Of a stretch of 64,000 nucleotides of DNA, positions 42,685 through 51,836 are shown piece after piece. The stretch covers positions 1 to 64,000 of the forward strand of contig NZ_JAFBGL010000007.1 in NCBI RefSeq assembly GCF_016811075.1, given 5' to 3'. The notes under the pieces were generated by a model that did not search any database, was not told the origin of the DNA, and saw only the letters and a list, made by a program, of their open reading frames with translations. The position numbers were made by a program, and so were the translations under genes. How positions within the stretch are numbered: position 1 is the first letter of the stretch; each line of letters starts with the position of its first letter. Source of the DNA: Oceaniferula flava (GTDB lineage: Bacteria; Verrucomicrobiota; Verrucomicrobiia; Verrucomicrobiales; Akkermansiaceae).

Positions 42685-43539
42685 ATGAGCCTCACCATCC
42701 ATCCAACCCAAGAAGCCAACTGGTGGCCACTGCTGCAAGACCAAGCATGCGGCACGCAACTCATCGCCGGAAAAACTCTGCTCGAGCTGCAGCAACAGAA
42801 CGCCGATGGCATCAGTGACGCGCATCAATACGATAACGCATGGATCACTCAGGCCGACTGGGAAAAGCTCGCCGCTGCCGCACAGCCCGCCGTTCTCAAA
42901 TCGGCACAAGGCTACACCCTAGCATGGACCGGTGATCAAAACGGCGAAGAAATCACAGCCTCCGAGCAATCGTTCCTAATCAACTACGCCTGGGAATTCA
43001 TCAGCCTCAACGAGCAAATTGTCAGTCAGCTCAACGCCAACGATTTCCAAGGTGACGTCAGCCCCGCCGCCCACATCGATGGTTTTGTCAGCGTTGGCAA
43101 GGGCAGCAAGATCCTTCCCGGCGTGGTCATCGAGGGCAACGTCGTCATTGGTGAGAACTGCAAGATCGGCCCGAACTGCTACCTGCGCGGGTCCACCACC
43201 ATCGGCAACGATTGCCACATCGGCCAAGCGGTTGAAATCAAGAACTCCATCGTCGGTCACGGCTCATCCGTCGGCCACCTTTCCTACGTCGGCGACTCCG
43301 TCATCGGCAATCAAGTCAACTTCGGCGCCGGCACCATCACCTCCAACTTACGTCACGATGGAGCCAACCACAAATCCATGATTGAGGGTCGTCTGTTAGA
43401 CACTGGTCGCAGGAAATTCGGAGCCATCATCGGCGACGGCACCCACACCGGCATCCTAACAGCTATCTACCCCGGTCGCAAACTAGGCCCCAACTCATCG
43501 ACGAGACCGAACGACACCGTCGAGCGTGATCTTACGTAA
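42685..43539 (+). CDS. Stand-alone left-handed beta-helix acyltransferase (GlmU-like C-terminal half)
   Basis: A 284-residue protein, 4 bp after glmM. An N-terminal ~115-residue region precedes a left-handed beta-helix of hexapeptide repeats from about 120 ([19 protein letters not shown], then [18 protein letters not shown]). The typical end [21 protein letters not shown] matches sugar-nucleotide acetyltransferase helices such as the GlmU C-terminal domain. There is no pyrophosphorylase signature in this protein. With glmM upstream and glmS downstream it probably acetylates glucosamine-1-phosphate, the step normally done by the GlmU C-terminal domain; uridylylation would then need a separate gene outside the window. 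Substrate is inferred from the operon. Confidence 0.85.
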   Translation: MSLTIHPTQEANWWPLLQDQACGTQLIAGKTLLELQQQNADGISDAHQYDNAWITQADWEKLAAAAQPAVLKSAQGYTLAWTGDQNGEEITASEQSFLINYAWEFISLNEQIVSQLNANDFQGDVSPAAHIDGFVSVGKGSKILPGVVIEGNVVIGENCKIGPNCYLRGSTTIGNDCHIGQAVEIKNSIVGHGSSVGHLSYVGDSVIGNQVNFGAGTITSNLRHDGANHKSMIEGRLLDTGRRKFGAIIGDGTHTGILTAIYPGRKLGPNSSTRPNDTVERDLT

Positions 43540-43541
43540 TC

Positions 43542-43557
43542 TGCCACCTCAGTGGCA
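43542..43557. other. Intercistronic hairpin before glmS
   Basis: TGCCAC-CTCA-GTGGCA forms a 6-bp stem in the 65-bp gap between the acyltransferase and glmS. It may affect mRNA processing or attenuation, but no T-tract follows, so read-through is expected. Confidence 0.3.
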
Positions 43558-43604
43558 CACACTCCCCAATTTCCCAATCACCCAATCCCAATAACTATAT
43601 CACC

Positions 43605-45440
43605 ATGTGCGGAATCGTAGGATACACCGGCAAACGCTCAGCCATGCCCGTTCTCATCAGCGGACTTAAAAAACTCGAATACCGTGGATATGACTCTGCG
43701 GGCGTTGCGCTCTCTTCGGATAGCGGCATTCTGATCAGAAAACAAAGTGGCAAGGTCGCGGGTCTCGCGGATCAGGTGGAGGGCGAGAAAGAGCTGCTTT
43801 CCCAGTCTCACTCAGGGATCGCCCACACCCGCTGGGCCACCCACGGACCACCGACGACACTCAACGCCCACCCCCACGAAGGCAACGATGGCCGCGTGGT
43901 GCTGGTGCACAATGGCATCATCGAGAATCACAACGCCCTTCGCGATCGCTTCAAGGCCGCAGGCCACACCTTCAAATCGGAGACCGATTCCGAAGTGCTC
44001 GCCCACCTCGTGGAAGCCAACTATGAGGGCGATTTGTTCGAAGCGGTGAAGAAGTCGCTCAAGGAAGTGGAAGGCACCTATGGCGTCACCTGCATGAGCA
44101 AGGATGAGCCCGGCGTGTTAGTCGTCGCTCGCAGCGGTTCCCCCATCGTCATCGGTCTCGGTGAGGACGAAACCATCGTCGCTTCCGATGCCTCAGCCAT
44201 CATCACCTACACCCGTCAGGCGATCTATCTGGACGATAACGACATCGCACGCATCGAAGGCAGCAAAGTCGATATCCAAAGCCTCGATTCCGGAGCCGTC
44301 ACACGGACACCTTCCGAGATCGATTGGTCACCGGACGCTGCCGAAAAAGGAGGCTACGAGCACTACATGCTCAAGGAAGTCTTCGAACAACCGGAGGCGA
44401 TCAAGAACACCATCCGCGGTCGCATCGATCTCAATCGGGGCACTGCCATCCTTTCAGGTCTCAACCTGACACCGCGTGAAATTGTCGACATCCAGCGCCT
44501 GCTCATCGTCGGCTGTGGCACATCCATGAATGCCGGACTGATCGGCGAATACGCCGTGGAGGACTTCGCAGCCATCCCTGCCGAAGTCGAGCAAGCCGCA
44601 GAGTTCCGCTACCGGAACCCCATCGTCGGCAGCCGCGATATGGTGCTGGCGATCAGTCAGTCCGGAGAAACAGCCGACACCCTCGCCGCCGTGCGCGAAG
44701 CCGTGGACAAGGGGTCGCTGGTCGCCGCTCTGGTGAATGTCGTGGGTTCCACCATCGCCCGCGAAACTGGCCGAGGCATCTACCTCCACGCCGGCCCTGA
44801 GATCAGTGTGGCTTCGACCAAGGCCTTCACCAGCCAAGTATCCGTGCTGTTGATGATCGCTCTGAAAATCGCCCGCTCTCACCGACTCTCACGCGAGGAC
44901 GGGATTCAAATTGCCAAGGAAATCGAACGTATTCCCGAGCTCGTGCAAGAGGTGTTAGACATCAACGACCAGATCGCCGAAGTCGCCGCCCACTACGCGA
45001 ACTACGATAACGCTTTCTACATCGGTCGCGGCTACATGTTCCCCGTGGCTCTCGAAGGCGCGCTCAAGCTGAAGGAAATTTCCTACATCCACGCAGAAGG
45101 CTATCACTCCGCCGAACTCAAACACGGCCCGATCGCCTTGTTGGAAGAATCCATGCCGGTGATCGCTCTGCTCAACCAAGGCCCCGGTCAGGACAAATCT
45201 CTCAGCAACGTCGCCGAGTGCAAGGCACGCAAGGCTCCGGTGTTAGGTGTGATCACCGCAGGCGATGAAGAAGCCCGCAAGACCTGCGACCACGTCATCG
45301 AGATCCCCGCTTGTCCGCAATACACCGCCGTGGTTCCCGCCGCAGTTGCCCTGCAACTTTTCGCCTACCACGTCGCCCGCATCCGCGGCTGCGCAATCGA
45401 CCAACCACGGAACCTCGCGAAAAGCGTGACCGTGGAGTAG
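43605..45440 (+). CDS. glmS: Glutamine-fructose-6-phosphate aminotransferase GlmS
   Basis: A 611-residue enzyme that makes glucosamine-6-phosphate from fructose-6-phosphate and glutamine. It starts with the catalytic Cys after Met (MCGIVGYTG), with RGYDSAG, THTRWATHGPP-type loops (AHTRWATHG) in the glutaminase domain. Two SIS domains follow, including CGTSMNAG, ISQSGETADT and HGPIALLE. The C-terminus KSVTVE is the usual end. Last gene of the glm operon, followed by a bidirectional terminator. Confidence 0.97.
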   Translation: MCGIVGYTGKRSAMPVLISGLKKLEYRGYDSAGVALSSDSGILIRKQSGKVAGLADQVEGEKELLSQSHSGIAHTRWATHGPPTTLNAHPHEGNDGRVVLVHNGIIENHNALRDRFKAAGHTFKSETDSEVLAHLVEANYEGDLFEAVKKSLKEVEGTYGVTCMSKDEPGVLVVARSGSPIVIGLGEDETIVASDASAIITYTRQAIYLDDNDIARIEGSKVDIQSLDSGAVTRTPSEIDWSPDAAEKGGYEHYMLKEVFEQPEAIKNTIRGRIDLNRGTAILSGLNLTPREIVDIQRLLIVGCGTSMNAGLIGEYAVEDFAAIPAEVEQAAEFRYRNPIVGSRDMVLAISQSGETADTLAAVREAVDKGSLVAALVNVVGSTIARETGRGIYLHAGPEISVASTKAFTSQVSVLLMIALKIARSHRLSREDGIQIAKEIERIPELVQEVLDINDQIAEVAAHYANYDNAFYIGRGYMFPVALEGALKLKEISYIHAEGYHSAELKHGPIALLEESMPVIALLNQGPGQDKSLSNVAECKARKAPVLGVITAGDEEARKTCDHVIEIPACPQYTAVVPAAVALQLFAYHVARIRGCAIDQPRNLAKSVTVE

Positions 45441-45471
45441 GAACCACCACGTAGAACGTGGCTAAAGACGC

Positions 45472-45503
45472 AAAAAGCCAGCACTAACAAGTGCTGGCTT
45501 TTT
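45472..45503. terminator. Bidirectional terminator between glmS and the lactate dehydrogenase gene
   Basis: A 10-bp stem (45476-45485 with 45490-45499) has a four-nucleotide loop, five A upstream and T-rich sequence downstream. It is suited to ending both convergent transcripts. Confidence 0.88.
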
Positions 45504-45549
45504 CTTGAATCGTATCGCCAGATTAACCCGACGAGATGGAAGCCTTTGG

Positions 45550-46698
45550 CTAGGATACCAAGTGTCTTGGGAAGTCCTCGACCTTGGCGCAGGCGATCTG
45601 CTCCATCACCTGTTGCAGCTGCTTCTTGAGCATCTCGAAGGTGTGGTGACCGCCGTGCTGGCCGAGGGCGCAGACGCCATACATCGGGGTGCGGCCTAGG
45701 AAGGTGAAGTCGGCACCACTGGCCAAAGCTGCTGCAACGTCTTCGCCGGAGCGGATGCCGCTGTCCATCATCAGCTTGATCTTGCCTTTGAAATCGGGGG
45801 CAAGCTGCTGCAGTGGAGTGATGGTCGATTGCCCACGGTCGAGCTGTCGGCCGCCGTGGTTCGAGACGATCATGCCATCGAGCCCCAGCTTCACCGCTAG
45901 CTCGGCGTCTTCGGGATTCACCACGCCTTTGATGACGAGATTGCCTTTCCACTTGTCACGGATCGGGGCGATCTTCGCCTCAGTGAGTCGGCCGGAGAAG
46001 GTTTTGTTCATGAACATCCCAAGGTGTTTCATATTCAGACCTTTGGGGATGTATGGTTTCATGGTCTCAAACTCCGGTGCCCCGGCAAACAGCTGGCTGA
46101 ACGACCAGGTGGGGTGGGTGCACATTTGGAAAATATTGCGCAGCGTCATGCGCGGCGGGATCGAGAGACCGTTGCGAATTTCCTTCGGCCGATACGCAAA
46201 GGTTGGGGTGTCGGCCAGGATCACCAGGGTCTTACATCCGGCGTCCCAAGCACGATCTAGCAGCTTGTCACGCAGCTCGTCCTCGGCCGGGTGATAGAGC
46301 TGGAACCAGAAGTCGCCATCGGTGATTTTGGAAATCTTTTCGATGTCTGCCGTGCCGACCGTGGAGAGCACGAAGGGGATGTTGTGATCGGCAGCCGACT
46401 GCGCCAAATACTCACAGGATTTTGGCCACATCAAGCCCTGGAGGCCGACGGGGGCGACACCGAAGGGAGCGTCGTAGGTTTTACCAAACAACTCGGTCTT
46501 CTGCGATGCCCCGGCGTAGTCGCCCAGATACCATGGCTTCAACTGAACCTTGCGAATGTCCGCGATGTTGCGATCCAAGTTGACCTCGGAAAAGCAGCCA
46601 CCTGATAGATAATCGTAGGCAAATCCAGGCATCCGCTTTTTCGCCTTCTTAATGAGGTGATCAACGGACGGGTATTCGGAGTTAAAGTATTCCTTCAT
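45550..46698 (-). CDS. FMN-dependent L-lactate dehydrogenase-like alpha-hydroxy acid oxidase
   Basis: A 382-residue FMN-dependent TIM-barrel enzyme. VIKGVVNPEDAELAVKLGLDG leads to the catalytic SNHGGRQLDRG with its active-site His and Arg. The FMN region GVAPVGLQGLMWP and a late MDSGIRSGEDV match LldD, glycolate oxidase and related enzymes. The best fit is L-lactate dehydrogenase (quinone-linked), but other 2-hydroxy acids are possible. L-lactate is an expected end product of the L-fucose route encoded at 51837-61158, so a metabolic link is plausible. Single gene bounded by a terminator on its 3' side. Confidence 0.9.
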   Translation of the reverse strand: MKEYFNSEYPSVDHLIKKAKKRMPGFAYDYLSGGCFSEVNLDRNIADIRKVQLKPWYLGDYAGASQKTELFGKTYDAPFGVAPVGLQGLMWPKSCEYLAQSAADHNIPFVLSTVGTADIEKISKITDGDFWFQLYHPAEDELRDKLLDRAWDAGCKTLVILADTPTFAYRPKEIRNGLSIPPRMTLRNIFQMCTHPTWSFSQLFAGAPEFETMKPYIPKGLNMKHLGMFMNKTFSGRLTEAKIAPIRDKWKGNLVIKGVVNPEDAELAVKLGLDGMIVSNHGGRQLDRGQSTITPLQQLAPDFKGKIKLMMDSGIRSGEDVAAALASGADFTFLGRTPMYGVCALGQHGGHHTFEMLKKQLQQVMEQIACAKVEDFPRHLVS

Positions 46699-46787
46699 GG
46701 CACGAGGCGGTTGACCACGGCAGGCCGATATCGACCGCCGTGGGACTGGTGAAGAAGTAACGCTGAGATCGTTAGCCGTCGATGCTA

Positions 46788-48038
46788 TTACAGCTGTTTC
46801 GCGTCATCCAGACGTGGGTGGCCATTTTTCAGATCCTCGCGTGAGAGGCCTTTGCCGCGGTTCATTTTGTCCATGTCCTTGAAGGTTTCCACCATGGCGT
46901 GGATCGCGGCGATGACGTCGGCGGTGTGGCCGGTTTCGGAAATCGTGTGCATGTTGCGGATTGGGAAGCCAATGGAGGTAGCGGCGCTATCGAAGCCAGC
47001 CAGCGCGGCGGCCATGGCATCGGTGCCGGTGTCGCGACCTGCAAAGTCGATCTGATAAGGAATGCCGTTTTTCTGACAAGATTTCTCGATCAGGCTGTTG
47101 AGGAACTGGCTGGTGATCGAGCCGTTGGTCAGGGTGAAGCCCTTGCCCATGCTGAGTGAGTTCATTCTGCGGGCGGCGATGCCTGGAGCGGCGTCGTAAT
47201 CGTGGTTCACATCGGAACCGATCAGGATATCCGGCTTGAGTTCACCGGCGATGGCGGTGGCGCCGAAACGACCGATCTCTTCGTGTGTGGCGATGGTGTA
47301 AAGCACACGCACATTCTTCAGTGGTGACTTCGCGAGGATCTTGGCAATTTCCGCAACCACAAAGCAGCCGAGGCCGTTATCGAGGTAGGCGCCGTAGAAG
47401 CTGTCGTCAGAGAAACCGCGCTTGATCGGGCGATTGAGAATGATCGGGTCGCCAGGGCGGATGCCGAGGGCTTCGATTTTTTCCTTACAGTTCTCGCCGT
47501 GCATCTGCAGCTCGAGATACATCATTTCCGGCTTCAGACCTTTGTCGCCGGTGCGCTGAGCTGGCTCGGAGAAGTGGATCGCGCCGAGGGCTTCGATGGT
47601 GCCGCCTTCGATGGTGCGATAGGTGCCTGGCTTGTTAGGAACCTGGCTAAAAAGTTTCACCTCGTGCCCGATCAGGGTGCAGGGCAGGAAGGAGTCGGTG
47701 TTGATCCAGATCTTGCCATCCTTGTCGATGTTGCGGACCTGCATGCGGATCTTATCGGCGTGACCAATGATCATCACGGAAGTCATGTCGTCTTGGCCCG
47801 GGTGGGTATCGACGACGAGGCCGGCGTTGCCTTTGAACTGGTGGATACCCCAGGACTTGGGCATGAATTTCTCAAAATACGGCTTCAGCACACCGTAGGA
47901 CATGGCGGCCTCCAGACCGATCGGACTCGGAGCGGCGAGCACTTCACGCATGAAGTCGAACTGCGCCTTCGGCATCGGCTTCTCCCAAGCGGCTGATTTT
48001 TTCGAGGCGGTCTTCTTGGTCGTTTTTTTCGTAGCCAT
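46788..48038 (-). CDS. M42 family glutamyl aminopeptidase-like peptidase with basic tail
   Basis: A 416-residue enzyme. The start at 48038 begins with a Lys-rich tail (MATKKTTKKTASKKSA), so the peptidase core is about 360 residues, the usual M42 length. Metal-binding motifs visible are MIIGHADKIRM, GAYLDNGLGCFV, ATHEEIGRFGATA and IGSDVNHDYDA, and a last His in MHTISETGHTADV. These enzymes are cytoplasmic co-catalytic zinc aminopeptidases that form dodecamers. The basic histone H1-like N-terminus is unusual. The PurN gene upstream has its own terminator. Confidence 0.9.
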   Translation of the reverse strand: MATKKTTKKTASKKSAAWEKPMPKAQFDFMREVLAAPSPIGLEAAMSYGVLKPYFEKFMPKSWGIHQFKGNAGLVVDTHPGQDDMTSVMIIGHADKIRMQVRNIDKDGKIWINTDSFLPCTLIGHEVKLFSQVPNKPGTYRTIEGGTIEALGAIHFSEPAQRTGDKGLKPEMMYLELQMHGENCKEKIEALGIRPGDPIILNRPIKRGFSDDSFYGAYLDNGLGCFVVAEIAKILAKSPLKNVRVLYTIATHEEIGRFGATAIAGELKPDILIGSDVNHDYDAAPGIAARRMNSLSMGKGFTLTNGSITSQFLNSLIEKSCQKNGIPYQIDFAGRDTGTDAMAAALAGFDSAATSIGFPIRNMHTISETGHTADVIAAIHAMVETFKDMDKMNRGKGLSREDLKNGHPRLDDAKQL

Positions 48039-48141
48039 ATGGATAATAAGTGGTTTCTGGCATTGGAAATACACCACCCCACTGGCATGTCGAGCAGGGA
48101 TGCTTGGCGACTCACTCGCTGAGCACCATATTTTTTGACCC

Positions 48142-48178
48142 AAAAAAAACCGTCGTCAGCAGGGTTGGGACAACGACG
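48142..48178 (-). terminator. Rho-independent terminator of purN
   Basis: CGTCGT (48151-48156) pairs with ACGACG (48173-48178); eight A on the plus strand (48142-48149) give a minus-strand T-tract. It ends the purN transcript before the M42 peptidase gene. Confidence 0.7.
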
Positions 48179-48189
48179 TCGGGGACTCT

Positions 48190-48792
48190 CTACGCCGGTC
48201 TTCCCAGTGCGAGATTGATCGCTTTCGGATAGAGCTGATGTTCCTGCTCCTGGATCCGTGCATGCAGGGTCTCTGCGGTATCATCGGAAAAAACCGGCAC
48301 CCGCGCTTGCAGGATGATCGGGCCGGTGTCCATGCCGGCATCGACGTAATGCACGGTGCAGCCCGACTCCTTGGCGCCATCTTCCACCGCCTGTTTCCAC
48401 GCCATCAGACCTGGGTAGGCTGGCAGCAGTGACGGGTGGATGTTGAGAATCTTGTTAGGAAAGACATCGAGCATCGCCTGTTTCACCAAGCGCATGAAGC
48501 CGGCGAGGCAGACCATCTCCACGCCTGCGGCTTTCAACTCCGCGGCGACAGCGGCTTGGGAGGCATCCGGAAAGCGGGTTTTATAGCCAGCGCAATCGAT
48601 CACTCGCGCAGGGATACCTGCTTTTTCAGCGCGTTCGAGGATGTAGGCGTCCGGATTATCGGAGAGCACCAGCACGATTTCGGCATTCAGGGTGCCGGCC
48701 TCGATGGCATCGAGAATTGCCTGCATATTCGAGCCGGAGCCGGAGCCGAGGACTCCGAGTTTGATCTTCGCATCGCCGTTGGACATGCCCAT
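48190..48792 (-). CDS. purN: Phosphoribosylglycinamide formyltransferase PurN
   Basis: A 200-residue enzyme that transfers a formyl group from 10-formyltetrahydrofolate to GAR in purine synthesis. The phosphate-binding GSGSGSNMQAI near the N-terminus, LAGFMRLVKQ, the active-site NIHPSLLPAYPG with the catalytic Asn and His, and VHYVDAGMDTGPII with the catalytic Asp are intact. The start could be Met1 or Met3. It is divergent from the M29 peptidase gene. Confidence 0.96.
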   Translation of the reverse strand: MGMSNGDAKIKLGVLGSGSGSNMQAILDAIEAGTLNAEIVLVLSDNPDAYILERAEKAGIPARVIDCAGYKTRFPDASQAAVAAELKAAGVEMVCLAGFMRLVKQAMLDVFPNKILNIHPSLLPAYPGLMAWKQAVEDGAKESGCTVHYVDAGMDTGPIILQARVPVFSDDTAETLHARIQEQEHQLYPKAINLALGRPA

Positions 48793-48874
48793 TTCCTAGG
48801 TGCCGCAATCGATCCGAGCAAATGAAATCTGCCTTCTCTTGACTCATCGCCCCAGTTTCTCGACTGTCACTGCC

Positions 48875-49975
48875 ATGCAAGACCCAAGAATTTCCGAACT
48901 CGCCCAGCAGCTCGTCCGCTATTCCACCAAGATCAAGAAGGGTGAGAAAGTGCTGCTCCACCTCATCGACGTGCCGGATGAGCTCGGCATCGCCCTGATC
49001 CGTGAGGTCAGAGCGAAGAAGGGGATCCCAGTGTTAAAGCTGGATCATGGTCGCCTGAGCCGTGAAATGTCGATGGCTGCCAGCGATGACCAGTATGAGC
49101 TGATCGCCAAGCACCAGCTCGCCGAGATGAAAGACATGGATGCCTACATCGCCATTCGTGGATCGCACAACATCTGCGAAACCAGCGATGTCCCCGCCGC
49201 CAAGATGAAGACGGTGATGAAACACATGCGCAAAGTGATGAACCACCGCGTTGATAAAACTCGCTGGTGTGTGCTGCGCTGGCCCCACCCTGCGATGGCC
49301 CAGCAAGCAGGCATGAGCACCGAGGCCTTCGAGGAATTCTACTTCAACGTCTGCCTGCTCGACTACAAATCGATGCTCCCCGCGATGAATGCCCTGAAGC
49401 GACTGATGGAAAAAACCGACCACGTGCAGATCAAAAACGAAGGCACCGACCTCGAGTTTTCCATCAAAGACATCCCCGCCGTGGTCTGCGGCGGCCACTA
49501 CAACATCCCCGACGGCGAAGTGTTCACTGCTCCGATCAAGGATAGCGTTGAAGGTGTGATCACCCACAACGCACCGACCGTTTACCAAGGGATCCCATTC
49601 GACAACATCCGCCTCGAATTCAAAAAAGGCAAAATCGTCAAGGCGGACGCCGGCTCCCAGACCAAGGAACTCAACAAGATCCTCGATTCCGATCCGGGCG
49701 CGCGCTACATCGGCGAGTTTGCCCTCGGCTTCAACCCCCAGATCATGGAACCGATGCGCGACATCCTCTTCGATGAGAAAATCGCCGGCTCGTTCCACTT
49801 CACCCCCGGCCAAGCCTACGAAGAAGCCGACAATGGCAACCGCTCGCAGGTCCACTGGGACATGGTCACCATCCAGCGCAAGGACTACGGCGGTGGGGAA
49901 ATCTACTTCGATGGAAAGCTCATCCGCAAGGACGGCGTATTCCTACCCAAGTCCCTGCACGGGCTGAACTACTAA
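48875..49975 (+). CDS. M29 family aminopeptidase
   Basis: A 366-residue metallo-aminopeptidase (start at [13 protein letters not shown]; the frame is open upstream to 48800). Full-length M29 proteins are about this size. [27 protein letters not shown] and [14 protein letters not shown] carry family-typical Glu and His positions, and the metal-binding region near the end includes [26 protein letters not shown]. It removes N-terminal residues from peptides in the cytoplasm. Followed 17 bp later by the DsbD_N-like gene. Confidence 0.9.
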   Translation: MQDPRISELAQQLVRYSTKIKKGEKVLLHLIDVPDELGIALIREVRAKKGIPVLKLDHGRLSREMSMAASDDQYELIAKHQLAEMKDMDAYIAIRGSHNICETSDVPAAKMKTVMKHMRKVMNHRVDKTRWCVLRWPHPAMAQQAGMSTEAFEEFYFNVCLLDYKSMLPAMNALKRLMEKTDHVQIKNEGTDLEFSIKDIPAVVCGGHYNIPDGEVFTAPIKDSVEGVITHNAPTVYQGIPFDNIRLEFKKGKIVKADAGSQTKELNKILDSDPGARYIGEFALGFNPQIMEPMRDILFDEKIAGSFHFTPGQAYEEADNGNRSQVHWDMVTIQRKDYGGGEIYFDGKLIRKDGVFLPKSLHGLNY

Positions 49976-49992
49976 ACCACCCCCAACCCACG

Positions 49993-50802
49993 TTGCCCCC
50001 GAAAATCCAACTCGCCAGCCTCTGCCTCGCCCTGGCCACCGTCACTGTCCAGGCCGAAGCAGCGAAAGGTCTCGAGATCGCCCTGATCTCGGAAACCACC
50101 ACCGTGGTGCCCGGTGAGCCGTTCACGGTGGGTCTGCATATCGAGCATGACGCAGGGTTCCACACCTACTGGAAAAACCCGGGCATCGTCGGAATGGCGA
50201 CCGCAATCGACTGGACACTGCCAGCCGGATTCACCGCCTCGGAGATCCGCTGGCCGTATCCGGAACTGACAAAAATGGCCCAGCACCCGTGCCACGGCTA
50301 CGAGCGCGATGTCACCCTGCTAGTGACCATCACCCCGCCCAAGGAGATCGCCAGTCGGACGGTCTCACTGCAGGCCGCGACGCGCTGGATGTGCTGCGCC
50401 GACCAGTGCAGCCCGGGAGCCCAAACCTTGACGCTCGATCTCAAAGTTTCCGACTCACCCACCCCAGATCCTGCCGCGGCCAAGGTGATCGCCCAGGCAC
50501 AACAGGAAATCCCGCAAAGCTCAAAAGCCTGGTCCGGCGCAGTGCTGAGCGGGCCGAACGAGCCCGTGGTCCGAATCCAAATCAACACCCCGCATGATGC
50601 CGATCTCAGCGAGGCCTACCTTTTTTCCTGTGACGGCCAGATCTCATCCGATAAAAAGCAAACCTTCACGCGTCGTGCCGACGGCTCATGGTTGCTGACC
50701 ACCGAGCGCAGTGCCTTTTCCCCCAAGAACCCCAAACAGCTCAGTGCCGTCCTCAAGGTCGGCACGCACCACATCCTCATTCACCCGAAATACTCCCCCT
50801 AA
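49993..50802 (+). CDS. DsbD N-terminal-like secreted protein
   Basis: A 269-residue protein beginning with TTG, followed by a signal peptide (ends VQAEA at about residue 22). The sequence matches the immunoglobulin-like alpha-domain of DsbD/ScsB-type thiol-disulfide interchange proteins: PGEPFTVGLHIEHDAGFHTYWKNPG, shortened here to its start, KMAQHPCHGYE and RWMCCADQCSPG with several Cys. In many bacteria this domain is fused to membrane electron carriers; here it stands alone. It probably accepts electrons or binds thiols in the periplasm. The downstream ThuA-like gene is in the same direction, 22 bp away. Confidence 0.75.
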   Translation: MPPKIQLASLCLALATVTVQAEAAKGLEIALISETTTVVPGEPFTVGLHIEHDAGFHTYWKNPGIVGMATAIDWTLPAGFTASEIRWPYPELTKMAQHPCHGYERDVTLLVTITPPKEIASRTVSLQAATRWMCCADQCSPGAQTLTLDLKVSDSPTPDPAAAKVIAQAQQEIPQSSKAWSGAVLSGPNEPVVRIQINTPHDADLSEAYLFSCDGQISSDKKQTFTRRADGSWLLTTERSAFSPKNPKQLSAVLKVGTHHILIHPKYSP

Positions 50803-50824
50803 ACCCCACCCCTTCGAACTCATC

Positions 50825-51817
50825 ATGAAATATCTCATTCTACTCGCCCTCAGCATCATGTCTGCCACCGCCCAAATCACCTACCAAGGGACCGAGGGTC
50901 CAGGAAAAGGCAAGCACATCGTCTTTGTCACCTCGGACCACGAATACCGCGCCGAAGAATCCTGCCCAGCCTTAGCCCGCATCCTCGCCAAGCACCACGG
51001 CTTCAAATGCACCGTGCTTTTTGGTGTCAATGAACAGGGAGAAATCACAGCGGGAGCATCCAACATCCAAGGCCTGGAAGCCCTGCAAGAAGCCGACCTG
51101 ATGGTCATCTTCACCCGCTTCCTCAATCTCCCCGATGAGCAGATGAAACACATCGTCGATTATGTCGACCGCGGCGGCCCGGTGGTCGGGTTCCGCACCT
51201 CCTCCCATGCCTTCAAGATCCCAGCAGACGCCACCTACGCGCGCTACAGCTACAACTACAAAGGCGCCGACTACGAAAAGGGATTCGGTCACCAAGTGCT
51301 CGGAAACACCTGGGTCGGCCACTACGGCAAGAACCACAAACAAGGAACCCGCATCCAGCTGATCCCCTCACAGCAAGAACACCCGATCCTGCGCGGAGTG
51401 AAGGACGGCGCTTTCTGTCACGCAGGTGGATACAATGGTGTGGCGCGTGAAGGCTTCACCGTGCTGGCCAACTCCCAGCCGATGGTCTCGATGAAAAAAG
51501 ACGCCAAACTCGATGCCAAAAAACCACCCGTCCCCTGCACATGGACACGTCACTACACCGGTAAAAATGGCACCCAAGGCCGCGTCTTCCACTCGACCCA
51601 AGGGGCATCGGAAGATTTATTAGACGATAACTACCGTCGCATGGCCATCAACGGCATCTTCTGGGCGGCCGGACTGGAAAAGGAAATCAAAGCCGATGCC
51701 GATGTCAGTTTCGTCGGAGATTACAAGCCATCCACATTCCGCCAGGCCGGCCACGTCAAAGGCGTGAAACCGTCGGACCTCGCCGACTTCGACAGCCCGA
51801 TCATGCCTAAAAAGTAA
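50825..51817 (+). CDS. ThuA-like domain secreted protein
   Basis: A 330-residue protein with signal peptide (MKYLILLALSIMSATAQ). The flavodoxin or class I glutamine-amidotransferase-like ThuA fold is seen in GKHIVFVTSDHEYRAEESCPALA, split in this record to its start, and in VIFTRFLNLPDEQMKHIVDYV and PVVGFRTSSHAF. The WTRHYTGKNGTQGRVFHSTQG region is also family-typical. ThuA-like proteins are linked to carbohydrate use; enzymatic activity is unproven. The chosen start gives a signal peptide; a longer frame from 50711 overlaps the preceding gene. It converges with the fucose locus 19 bp downstream. Confidence 0.85.
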   Translation: MKYLILLALSIMSATAQITYQGTEGPGKGKHIVFVTSDHEYRAEESCPALARILAKHHGFKCTVLFGVNEQGEITAGASNIQGLEALQEADLMVIFTRFLNLPDEQMKHIVDYVDRGGPVVGFRTSSHAFKIPADATYARYSYNYKGADYEKGFGHQVLGNTWVGHYGKNHKQGTRIQLIPSQQEHPILRGVKDGAFCHAGGYNGVAREGFTVLANSQPMVSMKKDAKLDAKKPPVPCTWTRHYTGKNGTQGRVFHSTQGASEDLLDDNYRRMAINGIFWAAGLEKEIKADADVSFVGDYKPSTFRQAGHVKGVKPSDLADFDSPIMPKK

Positions 51818-51836
51818 GGCATTACACAGTGACCCG

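Noticed and set aside
43540-43604. A glmS ribozyme or riboswitch upstream of glmS.
   Set aside because: The gap is only 65 bp and shows a single 6-bp hairpin. No ribozyme core is visible.
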